Shown piece by piece: positions 16,306 through 25,165 of a stretch of DNA of 64,000 bases. The notes under the pieces were generated by a model. It did no database searches. It saw only the letters and a program-made list of their open reading frames with translations, and was not told the origin of the DNA. Numbering within the stretch: position 1 is the stretch's first letter; each line of letters opens with the position of its first letter. The DNA is from Pantoea latae (lineage in GTDB: Bacteria > Pseudomonadota > Gammaproteobacteria > Enterobacterales > Enterobacteriaceae): NCBI RefSeq assembly GCF_002077695.1, contig NZ_MWUE01000008.1, positions 186,001 through 250,000 of the forward strand, given 5' to 3'. The translations under genes and the position numbers were made by a program.

Positions 16306-17434
16306 ACCCGCCGTCAATCCGCCGCTCTGGCTGCTGGCGGAGCTGACCTATCGCTGCCCGCTGCAGTGCCCGTACTGCTCAAACCCGCTCGACTTCGCGC
16401 AGCAGGAGAAAGAGCTGACCACGGAGCAGTGGATTGAGGTATTCCGTCAGGCGCGCGCCATGGGCAGCGTCCAGCTCGGCTTCTCGGGCGGCGAACCCCT
16501 GACGCGCAAAGATCTGCCGGAGCTGATCCGCGCCGCGCGCGATCTCGGCTTCTACACCAACCTGATCACCTCCGGCATCGGCCTCACCGAGAAGAAGCTC
16601 GACGCCTTCGCCGACGCGGGCCTGGACCATATCCAGATCAGCTTCCAGGCGAGCGACGAGACGCTGAACGCCGCGCTGGCTGGCTCGAAAAAAGCCTTCC
16701 AGCAGAAGCTGGAGATGGCGCGCGCGGTGAAGAAGCACGGCTATCCGATGGTGCTGAACTTCGTGTTACACCGTCACAATATCGATCAGATCGACAAGAT
16801 TATCGACCTCTGCATTGAGCTGGAAGCGGACGATGTCGAGCTGGCCACCTGCCAGTTCTACGGCTGGGCGCAGCTCAACCGCCAGGGCCTGCTGCCGACG
16901 CGCGAGCAGATTGCGCAGGCGGAGGCGGTGGTCAGCCGCTATCGCGAGCGCATGAGCACCAGCGGCAACCTGACCAATCTGCTGTTTGTGACGCCGGATT
17001 ACTATGAAGAGCGTCCCAAGCCCTGCATGGGCGGCTGGGGCGCGATCTTCCTCAGCGTGACGCCGGAGGGCACCGCGCTGCCGTGCCACAGCGCGCGCCA
17101 GCTGCCGGTGCAATTCCCGTCAGTGCTGGAGCAGCCGCTGGAGGATATCTGGTATCGCTCATTCGGCTTTAACCGCTATCGCGGCTTCGACTGGATGCCG
17201 GAACCCTGCCGCTCGTGCGACGAGAAAGAGAAGGACTTTGGCGGCTGTCGCTGTCAGGCCTTTATGCTGACCGGCAACGCCGATAACACCGATCCGGTGT
17301 GCAGCAAGTCGCCGCATCATGAGGTGATCCTTGAGGCGAGACGCGAAGCGGCGTGCAGCGACGTGAAAATCGGCCAGCTGCAGTTCCGCAACCGCACCAA
17401 CTCCCAGCTGATCTACAAAACCCGGACCTTTTAA
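16292..17434 (+). CDS. pqqE: Radical SAM peptide cyclase PqqE
   Basis: A 380-residue radical SAM/SPASM enzyme that forms the carbon-carbon crosslink between Glu15 and Tyr19 of PqqA. The [4Fe-4S]-SAM motif is C22-P-L-Q-C26-P-Y-C29, followed by [13 protein letters not shown]. The C-terminal SPASM region has [19 protein letters not shown] and a later Cys in [10 protein letters not shown] for the auxiliary clusters. It starts at a GTG (16292) inside the end of pqqD; no ATG gives a full-length family match. It is followed one base later by pqqF. Confidence 0.96.
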   Translation: MTQNKPAVNPPLWLLAELTYRCPLQCPYCSNPLDFAQQEKELTTEQWIEVFRQARAMGSVQLGFSGGEPLTRKDLPELIRAARDLGFYTNLITSGIGLTEKKLDAFADAGLDHIQISFQASDETLNAALAGSKKAFQQKLEMARAVKKHGYPMVLNFVLHRHNIDQIDKIIDLCIELEADDVELATCQFYGWAQLNRQGLLPTREQIAQAEAVVSRYRERMSTSGNLTNLLFVTPDYYEERPKPCMGGWGAIFLSVTPEGTALPCHSARQLPVQFPSVLEQPLEDIWYRSFGFNRYRGFDWMPEPCRSCDEKEKDFGGCRCQAFMLTGNADNTDPVCSKSPHHEVILEARREAACSDVKIGQLQFRNRTNSQLIYKTRTF

Positions 17435-17435
17435 C

Positions 17436-19730
17436 ATGGTCGAGACGCGTCAGCTGCGGCTGCATAAGGGCCTGCGCGTTACGCTGATCCATCAGCCCGA
17501 CGCGCAGCAGGCCGCCGCGCTGGCGCAGGTGGCGGTGGGTAGCCATGACGAGCCTGACGCCTGGCCTGGGCTGGCGCACCTGCTGGAGCACCTGCTGTTC
17601 AGCGACAGCGCCCGGTTTCAGGGCGACGAACGGCTGATGCCCTGGGTGCAGGCCGCCGGCGGGCGGCTCAATGCCACCACGCTGCCGCGCAGCAGCGCCT
17701 GGTTTTTCGAAGTGGAGCCTGCGCTGCTGGCTGAGGGCGCGGCGCGGCTGGCGGATATGCTGGCCGCGCCGCAGTTCCCGTCCGAGGCGATCGCCCAGGA
17801 AGCAGCGGTGATCGATGCCGAATACCGGCTGATCCAGCAGCACACGCCATCGCGTCGCGAAGCCGCGCTTTATACGCGCGTCAGCGCACCGTCCGCTTTT
17901 CAGCGTTTCCACATCGGCAGCCGCGAGGCGTTTGGCGACGATATGGCGGCGCTTAAAGAGGCGCTGCATCAGTTTCACCAGCGTTTCTTTGTCGCCGGCG
18001 AGACGCAGCTCCTGCTGCAGGGGCCGCAGTCGCTGGCGGCGCTGGAACAGCTGGCGCACGATTTCGCCGGGCGGCTGCCGTCGGGCAGAGCGGCACCGCG
18101 GGCAGAGGAGATTCGTTTTCTCTCGCAGGCGGATATCGCGCTGACGACCCACAGCCCTGGCGCGCTGGGGATCACCTTTTACCTGCACGATTTCACGCAT
18201 GACGTTCGTGACAACGTCACCTTATTGCGCGAGTTTTTGCAGGATGAGGCGCCAGACGGCGCGATGCATAGCCTGCGCCAGCAGGCGTGGGCGCAGCAGC
18301 TGACGTTCAGCTGGCTCAGCCTTGACGCGACGGGCAGCTGGCTGGCGTTGCAGTTCGACACCGAGCAGCCCGACGCGGTCTGCGCCTGGCTTGCTCATGC
18401 GCTGCGCGCGCTGGCGCACACCTCATCTGCACAGCGCGCGCACTATCTGCAACTGGCGCAGCAGCGCTTTGCCGCGCTCACGCCGCTCGATCAGCTACGC
18501 GAACGGGCGTTCGGCTTCGCGCCGCCCGCGCAGACGACGCATTTTAGCGCGCTGCTGCGTCAGTTAGCCCAGGCGCCGCAGGCGCGGCTGTGGAGCGCCG
18601 CCAGCGTGCAGGGCGAGGCGACAGAGACGCAGGGCTTCAGCCTGCAGCTGCAACCCTGGACGCCGGGCCACTTTCACGGGGCGCTGCCGCCGCTGCGTTT
18701 CCATCCACTGGCGCACCGGCACGCTGAGCTGACACCGCCCGCCGACCGCGCGCCGCTGATCTCGCTGGCAGGCGACGCTCCGGCGACGCTGCTGCTGCGC
18801 CCGCCTTTTTTCACTGCGGTGAGCCCTGCGGACGCCGCCGCAATCGACCGCCGCCTGCGGCCGCTGTTCGCGCTGCTGCGTCATCAGGGCGGCGCGGGAA
18901 GCTGGCGCGAGGCGCAGGGCGTCTGGCAGCTTGAGGCGCAGCTGCCGGCAGGCAGCGAAGGCTGGCTGGCGTCGCTGCCGGACGCCCTGCGTCTGGACGG
19001 CAGTCCGCCTGCTGAGCCGCCGCCGGACGATGTGGCGATCCGCGAGCTGCTGCGCCAGTTGCCGCAGGCGGTTGCCGCACGCTCTGCCACCGGCCGCTGG
19101 CGCGCGGCGCTCTATGGCGGTTCGCCCGAGCAGCAGGCGGTTATCGCGCAGTGGCTGGCGCCGCTGGCCAGAGAGTCTGACGATCCATGCCCGCCGCCCC
19201 GAGCTGGCCGGTGTCTGACTGTCGCCCATCCCAGCCGCGATCGTGCGCTGCTGCTGTTCTTGCCTGCGCCGCCTGAGGTCTCGCTGGCCGCGCTGCGCGC
19301 GCTGGCGCTGCTGATGGAGCCGCGCTTTTTTCAGCGCATGCGCGTCGAGCAGCAGATTGGTTATGTGGTCAGCTGCCGCTATCAGCGCTGCGCCGACCGC
19401 GACGGCATTCTGTTTGCCCTGCAGTCGCCGGATGTCGCGCCCGACGCGCTGCGGGCGCAGTGCGAAACCTTTTTGCAGCAGTTCGCCATCGCTGAGGAGG
19501 CGGAGAGGCTGGCGACCCTGCAATCGCGGCTCTGCGCCCAGCTAACGGCCGCGTCGGCCAGGGCGGAGAAGTTACAGCGTGCACTGCGCCAGGCGCACGG
19601 CCTGCGCGATCTGGGCCGGGCGTCAGTGGACGCGCTTACGCCGCAGGCGCTGCGTCAGGCGCAGGCGCAGCTGGTTATCGGATGGCCCGGCGCGGTGGCG
19701 CTGGAAACGCGTTGCGTCGAAACGCAATAG
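17436..19730 (+). CDS. pqqF: Zinc protease PqqF (M16 family)
   Basis: A 764-residue M16 pitrilysin-like peptidase thought to cut the crosslinked PqqA. The inverted zinc motif H48-L-L-E-H52 is followed by E122 and E129 of the E-x6-E third ligand (EAAVIDAEY). Three further pitrilysin-like domains follow, the last with FFQRMRVEQQIGYVVSCRYQ, where R and Y help bind substrate. The start overlaps nothing: ATG at 17436 lies one base past the pqqE stop. It is the last gene of the operon. The C-terminal part is rich in Arg/Ala/Gln, typical for this poorly conserved family member. Confidence 0.93.
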   Translation: MVETRQLRLHKGLRVTLIHQPDAQQAAALAQVAVGSHDEPDAWPGLAHLLEHLLFSDSARFQGDERLMPWVQAAGGRLNATTLPRSSAWFFEVEPALLAEGAARLADMLAAPQFPSEAIAQEAAVIDAEYRLIQQHTPSRREAALYTRVSAPSAFQRFHIGSREAFGDDMAALKEALHQFHQRFFVAGETQLLLQGPQSLAALEQLAHDFAGRLPSGRAAPRAEEIRFLSQADIALTTHSPGALGITFYLHDFTHDVRDNVTLLREFLQDEAPDGAMHSLRQQAWAQQLTFSWLSLDATGSWLALQFDTEQPDAVCAWLAHALRALAHTSSAQRAHYLQLAQQRFAALTPLDQLRERAFGFAPPAQTTHFSALLRQLAQAPQARLWSAASVQGEATETQGFSLQLQPWTPGHFHGALPPLRFHPLAHRHAELTPPADRAPLISLAGDAPATLLLRPPFFTAVSPADAAAIDRRLRPLFALLRHQGGAGSWREAQGVWQLEAQLPAGSEGWLASLPDALRLDGSPPAEPPPDDVAIRELLRQLPQAVAARSATGRWRAALYGGSPEQQAVIAQWLAPLARESDDPCPPPRAGRCLTVAHPSRDRALLLFLPAPPEVSLAALRALALLMEPRFFQRMRVEQQIGYVVSCRYQRCADRDGILFALQSPDVAPDALRAQCETFLQQFAIAEEAERLATLQSRLCAQLTAASARAEKLQRALRQAHGLRDLGRASVDALTPQALRQAQAQLVIGWPGAVALETRCVETQ

Positions 19731-19846
19731 TCACGCCAGGATATTGCTGAATTTATTTGAAAATTAAGACCAAAACTCTTCACTATATCTGCGCCGGGGT
19801 TTCAGAGACACTCAAAAGGATTCGGCTGTTTTAAAAGGAACCTAAA

Positions 19847-20431
19847 GTGAAAAATAGTAAACGTCTTGCGCTGCCGCTGCTGGCCGCTTTTGCACTCTAC
19901 GCCCCGCTGTCACAGGCGGCTGCTCAGCACTACGAGCTTAACCCAGAGCATACCTCGGTCATCGTCACCTGGACCCACTTTGGCTTTTCCCATCCCACCG
20001 CGGATATTCCTGACAGCAAAGGCACACTGGTCTTCGACAGCGAAAATCCCACCGCCTCGCGCGTTGACGTGACGCTGCCTGTCAGCCAGATCGACAGCCA
20101 TGTCCCGGCGCTGACCAAAGAGTTTAAAGGCGCTGAGTACTTCGACACCGCTAAATACCCGACCGCCACCTTCCACAGCACCAAAGTGGTAGCGAAGGGC
20201 GACAACAAATTTGACGTAGAGGGCAACCTGACGCTGAAAGGCATCACCAAACCGGTTACCCTGCACGCCACGCTGAACAAGCAGGGCGAGCACCCGATGG
20301 TGAAGAAGCAGGCGATTGGCTTTGATGCCACCGGCACCATCAAGCGCTCTGACTTCAAACTGGATAAATATGTGCCCGCCGTTGGCGACGACGTAACGCT
20401 GACTATTTCCACCGAAGCCTACGCAAAATAA
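19847..20431 (+). CDS. YceI-family periplasmic lipid-binding protein
   Basis: A 194-residue protein with a cleavable signal (KRLALPLLAAFALYAPLSQA) and the YceI lipocalin-like fold: YELNPEHTSVIVTWTHFGFS, FKGAEYFDTAKYPTATFHST, and GNLTLKGITKPVTLHATL. Family members bind isoprenoids or other amphiphiles in the periplasm. Translation begins at a GTG (19847) with AAGGAA eight bases upstream; no ATG precedes the signal peptide. It is separated from pqqF by 116 bases and closed by its own terminator. No cytochrome b561 partner gene is adjacent, unlike in E. coli. Confidence 0.9.
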   Translation: MKNSKRLALPLLAAFALYAPLSQAAAQHYELNPEHTSVIVTWTHFGFSHPTADIPDSKGTLVFDSENPTASRVDVTLPVSQIDSHVPALTKEFKGAEYFDTAKYPTATFHSTKVVAKGDNKFDVEGNLTLKGITKPVTLHATLNKQGEHPMVKKQAIGFDATGTIKRSDFKLDKYVPAVGDDVTLTISTEAYAK

Positions 20432-20439
20432 GTTTTTTG

Positions 20440-20472
20440 CCTCTCTCTCTGACGCTGGAGAGAGAGGTTTTC
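20440..20472 (+). terminator. Rho-independent terminator after the YceI gene
   Basis: CCTCTCTCT (20440-20448) and AGAGAGAGG (20459-20467) form a 9-bp stem with a 10-base loop, followed by TTTT. It lies nine bases past the stop codon. Confidence 0.8.
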
Positions 20473-20698
20473 CCCATCCTTATCCTCGCTATATCTCTTT
20501 TAACTGCTGGCGCTAAAACCGGTTAACGCTGACAACCTGTTGCGCAGTAAATCATCACGCCTGAAATAAAAACGCCGCGTTAAATAAGCCTGCGCCCGTT
20601 AAAAATGAGGCGATAATCACAAATCCGCACGATCGCTGTTAAGGCGAAATCACCTCCCCGGCTCAGACGAAAATAAACAGGCTTTTTTTATCCAACCA

Positions 20699-20712
20699 GA
20701 TGAATATTCATC
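20699..20712. promoter_or_regulatory. 14-bp palindrome in the PTS operon promoter region
   Basis: GATGAATATTCATC is a perfect palindrome in the 422-base gene-free stretch (20473-20894) before the PTS operon. That stretch is AT-rich and shows no coding signal. The palindrome is a candidate operator for an unlinked regulator; no regulator gene lies in the operon. Confidence 0.3.
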
Positions 20713-20742
20713 AAAAAAAGCATTTTTAGCGTGATTTAATAT

Positions 20743-20758
20743 TGTGATGATCCTCTCA
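20743..20758. promoter_or_regulatory. Candidate CRP site upstream of the PTS operon
   Basis: TGTGA-TGATCC-TCTCA matches the CRP consensus TGTGA-N6-TCACA in nine of ten positions. It lies about 140 bases before the first gene of a sugar PTS operon, where catabolite control is expected. No independent support is available. Confidence 0.4.
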
Positions 20759-20894
20759 AATATTGGTCTTTCAAAGGCCGTGTCAATCTTGCGCCATGCG
20801 TAATCTCTCCCTGATTTGTGATATTCGTTGCAAATTTAAAGCCCCTGCGTCGGAACAATAGCCTCAGACCGGATGACCTCAGCGAGGGGGCAGA

Positions 20895-21875
20895 ATGCGC
20901 ATTGGCATGGTGATAAGCGGCGGCGATGTCGCCGGGATTAATAATTTTATCTTTCAGGTGGCGCGACTGGCGCAGGCGGAGATGGTGTTATTTAACGGAG
21001 GCATTCCCGGCCTGCTGGAAAATCGGCATCAGGAGATAGGCTGGCGCGAGTTAATAGATTATTCCGTGGCGTCGATTCCGCTGATGCAGTCGGGCAGAAC
21101 CGAAAAAAAATTAGCGCGCAGCGACTATGAGCGCATTGCCCGACAGCTTAAGGCGCTGCACGTAGAGATATTAATACTGGCGGGCGGCGATGGCTCGCTG
21201 CAATTCCTGCATATCCTGAGCGAATTTGGCGTCAACTGTTTCGGCGTTGGCATGACCATCGACAATGACGTGTTCGGCAGCGACTACACCATCGGCTTCT
21301 CCACCGCCTGCGAGCAGGTGCTGAAGGAGGTGGCGAAGCTGCGCAACACCGGCCGCGCGCTGCCGGGACGTGTCTTTATGGCAGAGCTGCTGGGCGGCTT
21401 TTGCGGCGAGCTGACGCTGCAGTCGGCGATTAAAAGCAACGCCGACTTCGCGCTGATCCCGGAGAGCCAAATCCCGGTGACGCAGCTGGCCGACCGCATC
21501 CGGGCGCGGCTGGAGGTGCAGAACAGCGTGGTGATCCTCTGCTCCGAGGGCTATACGCGCGAATATTCGCCGGGCTTCCAGGGCGCCATCGACACGCTTA
21601 TCAGGCAGCTGGAGCCGCTGACCGGCGTGCGCATTCGTAAAACCATTATTGGATACGGCCTGCGTAATGGCGATCCCACCTGCGAAGAGATCTATCAGGG
21701 CGCCATTATGGCGGCGGAAGTGGTGCGTTGTATTCAGTCGGGCATGCGGAATAAAGCGGTCATTATTAACGGCAGCAATAAACCGATTCCGATTGATTTA
21801 ATCAGCATGAAAAAACGTCTTGTCGATACCGAAGGGCACTATTACAAACTCGCAAAACAACTGAATATCGTCTGA
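20895..21875 (+). CDS. Phosphofructokinase-family sugar-phosphate kinase with altered substrate loop
   Basis: A 326-residue ATP-PFK family protein. The nucleotide motifs are intact: SGGDVAGIN (8-16), LAGGDGS (95-101) and MTIDNDVFGSDYTIGFSTA, in which D123 matches the catalytic Asp of PfkA. The stretch that in PfkA reads MGR and contacts fructose-6-phosphate is replaced: here it is AELLGGFCGEL (163-173), so the arginine is missing. This indicates a sugar phosphate other than fructose-6-P. It opens an operon with PTS IIB, IIC, IIA and a class II aldolase, so it probably makes the bisphosphate cleaved by that aldolase. A G-rich ribosome site precedes the start. Confidence 0.85.
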   Translation: MRIGMVISGGDVAGINNFIFQVARLAQAEMVLFNGGIPGLLENRHQEIGWRELIDYSVASIPLMQSGRTEKKLARSDYERIARQLKALHVEILILAGGDGSLQFLHILSEFGVNCFGVGMTIDNDVFGSDYTIGFSTACEQVLKEVAKLRNTGRALPGRVFMAELLGGFCGELTLQSAIKSNADFALIPESQIPVTQLADRIRARLEVQNSVVILCSEGYTREYSPGFQGAIDTLIRQLEPLTGVRIRKTIIGYGLRNGDPTCEEIYQGAIMAAEVVRCIQSGMRNKAVIINGSNKPIPIDLISMKKRLVDTEGHYYKLAKQLNIV

Positions 21876-21885
21876 GGAGAGAGCC

Positions 21886-22200
21886 ATGCTTAAAATTTTA
21901 TGTGTCTGCGGCTGCGGACTGGGGTCCAGTTTTGCCATCGAAATGAGCGCAAAGGCGGTATTAAAAAAGCTGGAAATTGACGCCGACATCGATCACACCA
22001 CCATCTCGGAAGCCAACGCTTTTAAGTCCGACATTATTCTGACGCAAAAAGCCTTTGCCGACGTATTAAATGCCGACGCCACGCCGGAAGAGATGAAGCG
22101 CGTCATTGTGCTGAACCGTCTTACCGATAAAGGGGAGATTGAAGAGAAGATCCTGGCGTTTTTAAAAGATCGCAACGCAAAGGTTGTTAATCATGAATAG
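21886..22200 (+). CDS. PTS EIIB component (ascorbate/lactose type)
   Basis: A 104-residue cytoplasmic phosphocarrier. The phosphorylation loop is VCGCGLGSSF, with C8 matching the active cysteine of UlaB (VCGNGQGSS). The rest forms the alternating beta-alpha pattern of the family (DHTTISEANAFKSDIILTQK). It begins 10 bases after the kinase gene, and its stop overlaps the ATG of the IIC gene. It passes phosphate from the IIA encoded three genes downstream to the sugar carried by the IIC. Confidence 0.9.
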   Translation: MLKILCVCGCGLGSSFAIEMSAKAVLKKLEIDADIDHTTISEANAFKSDIILTQKAFADVLNADATPEEMKRVIVLNRLTDKGEIEEKILAFLKDRNAKVVNHE

Positions 22201-23560
22201 CGTCATTAATTTTCTGGTGAAAGATTTACTGGGGCAGGCTTCGATTCTGATCGCCTTTATTGCGCTGATCGGCCTGCTGCTGCAGCGTAAATCGGCGGGG
22301 AAAGTGGTGGAAGGCACCTTTAAAACCCTGCTGGGCTTTTTGATTATGATGGCGGGCATTAATATTATCGTCGGCGCGCTGACTTTCCTGAACACCATAT
22401 TTACCCACGGCTTTGGCATGCAGGGTTATATTACGGACGTGGCGGCAATCGCCGGGCTGGCCAACCGCGAGCTGGGATCGGAAGTGGCGCTGACCCTGCT
22501 GGTGATCTTCATCGTCAATATTATTATCGCACGCGTCACGCCCTTTAAATATATCTTCCTTACCGGCCAGGCGCTGCTGTGGATGGCCACCATCGGCACC
22601 GTAATCGGCTATAAGGCGGGGCTGACCGGACTGCCGCTGATCCTGACCGGCGGCATCTTCGGCGGCGTGATGGCCGTGGTGATGCCTGCGCTGGCGCAGC
22701 CGATTGTGCGCCGCATTACCGACTCCGACGATATCGCTCTCGGCCATTTCTGCACCATCGGCTATCTGGTGCAGGCGGCGGTGGCAAAGGTGGTCGGCAA
22801 AGGCTCCCGCTCGACGGAAGACCTCAAGCTGCCGGACAACTTTAAATTCCTGCAGGACACCTACCTCGCGATGGGCATCGTTATGGTGCCGATGTACCTC
22901 ATCCCGGCGCTGGCCGCCGGTCCCGCCTTTATTGCCCAGTACAGCAACGGCATGAATTATCTGATGTACGCCTTTATGCAGGCGATGCAGTTTGTCGCCG
23001 GGGTCTTCGTGCTCTACAGCGGCGTGCGACTGCTGCTCAATGAGCTGGTGCCGGCGTTTCGCGGCATCGCGATGCGGCTGGTGCCCAACGCCAGACCGGC
23101 ACTCGACTGCCCGGTGCTGTTTCCCTATGCGCCGAACGCCGTCATCGTCGGCTTTCTCGCCACCACGCTCGGCTCCATCATCGGCATGATCGTCTTTCCC
23201 CTGTTCGGTTTGGCGATGATCCTGCCGGGTTTGCTGACTAACTTTTTCGCCGGCGGCGCGGCCGGGGTGTTTGGCAACGCGCTGGGCGGCCGGCGCGGCG
23301 CGATGATCGGCGGCGTGGTGCACGGCCTGTTCATTACGCTGCTGCCCGCCATTCTGGTGCCGATGCTGGAAAGCTACGGTTTTACCGGCGTGACCTTCAG
23401 CGACGCCGACGTCATCAGCACCGGCCTGGTGCTGGGCCACGCCTTCCAGGGCAACTGGCTGTTCGTCGCGCTGTTCGTGCTCTTTATTACCCTGATCGCC
23501 TGGTTTGTTAACGGAAAATCCACTAAGCCCCGTGAGGAAAAACTCCATGAATCTGTATAA
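22193..23560 (+). CDS. PTS EIIC permease of the UlaA (ascorbate) family
   Basis: A 455-residue membrane permease with about eleven helices, homologous to UlaA/SgaT: LLQRKSAGKVVEGTFKTLLG at the N-terminus and FAGGAAGVFGNALGGRRGAM near the end. The start at 22193 (MNSVINFLVKDLL) overlaps the IIB stop by 8 bases. The UlaA family takes sugars as linear or furanose-like molecules (L-ascorbate in the founding member), but the attached kinase and aldolase do not fit the ascorbate route, which uses UlaG and decarboxylase/epimerases. The substrate is therefore probably different. Confidence 0.9.
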   Translation: MNSVINFLVKDLLGQASILIAFIALIGLLLQRKSAGKVVEGTFKTLLGFLIMMAGINIIVGALTFLNTIFTHGFGMQGYITDVAAIAGLANRELGSEVALTLLVIFIVNIIIARVTPFKYIFLTGQALLWMATIGTVIGYKAGLTGLPLILTGGIFGGVMAVVMPALAQPIVRRITDSDDIALGHFCTIGYLVQAAVAKVVGKGSRSTEDLKLPDNFKFLQDTYLAMGIVMVPMYLIPALAAGPAFIAQYSNGMNYLMYAFMQAMQFVAGVFVLYSGVRLLLNELVPAFRGIAMRLVPNARPALDCPVLFPYAPNAVIVGFLATTLGSIIGMIVFPLFGLAMILPGLLTNFFAGGAAGVFGNALGGRRGAMIGGVVHGLFITLLPAILVPMLESYGFTGVTFSDADVISTGLVLGHAFQGNWLFVALFVLFITLIAWFVNGKSTKPREEKLHESV

Positions 23561-24389
23561 CTTTACCGATCTGCTGCAGGTGGCTAAACAACGCGAATTC
23601 AAAGCGCTTGGCTCCTTTAATTTGCACTGTCTGGAAATGCTGCCCGCTTTTTTTAAGGCGGCGGAAAAGACCAACAGTCCTTTAATGATCCAGATTTCCA
23701 CCGGCACCGCGAAATACTTAGGCCATCGGCTGCTGGTGGATGCGATTTGTTCGCTCTCGGCGAGTAAAAATGTGCCGACCTGTCTGCATCTCGATCACTG
23801 TTCAGATTTAGAGGCGATTCAGACCGCGATCGACGCGGGATTCAGCTCGGTGATGTATGACGGCTCGCATCTGCCGATTGAGGAGAATATCGCCAATACG
23901 CGCCGCGTGATTGATATGGCGCGTCCGCACAACGTCTCGGTCGAGGCGGAGCTGGGGGCGATAGGCGGCTCGGAAGATGGCAAGGTGGTGGCGATGGAGG
24001 CGATTGCCTTCACCACCGTTGAGGATGCCCGGCGCTTTGTGCATGAAACCGGCGTCGATATGCTGGCGATCTCCATCGGCACGGTTCACGGCCTCTACAC
24101 CGGCAAGGCGCATATCCAGCATCAGCGGCTGGCGGAGATCACCCGCGCCACCGCCACGCCACTGGTGCTGCACGGCGGCACCGGCGTCAGCGATGAGGAT
24201 ATGCGGCTGGCGGTGCGTAGCGGCATCGAGAAGGTCAATGTCGGCACCGAAATGAACGTGCAGTGGGTGGCGCGCTGTAAACAGACCTTTGAACAGGGCA
24301 AGGTCAACGACAGCGTGCGTAATTTTCTGGTGCCGGCCAACGACGCGGTGACCAACGTGCTGGTCGAGAAGATCCAGCTGTTCCGTTAA
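23547..24389 (+). CDS. Class II fructose/tagatose-bisphosphate-type aldolase
   Basis: A 280-residue zinc-dependent aldolase of the GatY/KbaY/FbaA family. The catalytic Asp and zinc His are in CLHLDHC (D83, H84); EAELGAIGG, ISIGTVHGLY and VLHGGTGVSDED follow, with later zinc histidines and the phosphate-binding loop. The start at 23547 (MNLYNFTDLLQVAK) overlaps the end of the IIC gene by 14 bases and has TGAGG upstream. With the PFK-like kinase it suggests a phosphotransfer, second phosphorylation and retro-aldol sequence giving dihydroxyacetone phosphate and an aldehyde. Stereochemistry of the substrate is not readable. Confidence 0.9.
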   Translation: MNLYNFTDLLQVAKQREFKALGSFNLHCLEMLPAFFKAAEKTNSPLMIQISTGTAKYLGHRLLVDAICSLSASKNVPTCLHLDHCSDLEAIQTAIDAGFSSVMYDGSHLPIEENIANTRRVIDMARPHNVSVEAELGAIGGSEDGKVVAMEAIAFTTVEDARRFVHETGVDMLAISIGTVHGLYTGKAHIQHQRLAEITRATATPLVLHGGTGVSDEDMRLAVRSGIEKVNVGTEMNVQWVARCKQTFEQGKVNDSVRNFLVPANDAVTNVLVEKIQLFR

Positions 24390-24448
24390 TTCGCCTGATT
24401 TCCGATTAAACCAGTAATGACCCGGCGCGAGTCGGGGCAGGAGAGGCT

Positions 24449-24718
24449 ATGTTTGGATTTATGAAAAAGTCAGCCCCCGATAAGGGCGCGGATGAAGCGG
24501 ACATCGATCGTCAGGCGGCGCAGCTGAGCGCTGAAATAGGCGCGCTGGAGCAGCGGCTGGAGATGAACGCGCGCGACGGCGAGGCGCAGAAGCAACTAAT
24601 GGTGGCCTATAACCGGGCGCTGAGCCTGTTCGCGAAAAGTCGACGCCATCGCGATGAGATAGATGGCCTGTTCGTCAAAATGGATGCGTTGCGCACGCTG
24701 ACCCGCAAGTCGATCTGA
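24449..24718 (+). CDS. Small charged helical protein in the PTS operon
   Basis: An 89-residue protein beginning MFGFMKKSAPDKGADEADID. It is strongly helical with heptad-like spacing (AAQLSAEIGALEQRLEMNA) and many charged residues, so a short coiled coil is likely. There are no membrane segments or cysteines. AGGAG-type signals precede the start, and the gene lies between aldolase and IIA in the same direction, 9 bases before the IIA gene. I do not recognise a family. Its conserved position within the operon, if confirmed, would suggest a scaffold or regulatory subunit; this is speculation. Confidence 0.65.
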   Translation: MFGFMKKSAPDKGADEADIDRQAAQLSAEIGALEQRLEMNARDGEAQKQLMVAYNRALSLFAKSRRHRDEIDGLFVKMDALRTLTRKSI

Positions 24719-24727
24719 GGAGACCTG

Positions 24728-25165
24728 ATGAGTATTAAACAGGGTTTACAGGAGGCGGGCGCCATCCAAATCGGCGTCAGGGAAAATGACTGGCGGCAGG
24801 TGATCGCACTGGCGGCGCAGCCGCTGATCCGCGGCGGCTATGTAAAGGCCTCCTATCCCGAGGCGGTGATCGCCAATACGCTGACGCACGGCGCCTATTA
24901 CGTGTTTGAGGAGGGGATCGCTATTCCCCATGCGCGGCCGGAAAGCGGCGTGGTGAAAGACTGCTTTAGCCTGCTGCTGCTGGCGGAGCCGATCTCGTTT
25001 GAGGGCAGCGACAAAGCGGACATCGTGATTATGTTCGGCGCGCGCGACAGCAACGCGCACATCGAAGAGGGCATCCGCGCCATTGTGTCGCTGCTGGATA
25101 ATGAGACGACGCTGGCGCGGCTGCGCCAGGCGAACAGCGTAGCGGAGGTGATCGACATCCTATGA
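24728..25165 (+). CDS. PTS EIIA component (mannitol/ascorbate type)
   Basis: A 145-residue EIIA of the fructose-mannitol/Ula type. The phosphorylated histidine is H68 in EEGIAIPHARPESGV, and the flanking LLLLAEPISFEGSD strand is typical. It accepts phosphate from HPr and donates to the IIB encoded upstream. The start has GAGGAG upstream. Its stop overlaps the next gene by 4 bases (ATGA). Confidence 0.92.
   Translation: MSIKQGLQEAGAIQIGVRENDWRQVIALAAQPLIRGGYVKASYPEAVIANTLTHGAYYVFEEGIAIPHARPESGVVKDCFSLLLLAEPISFEGSDKADIVIMFGARDSNAHIEEGIRAIVSLLDNETTLARLRQANSVAEVIDIL

Noticed and set aside
22226..23707. Leftward 493-codon frame opposite the PTS IIC gene
   Set aside because: His/Gln/Arg-rich antisense of a clear membrane protein gene.
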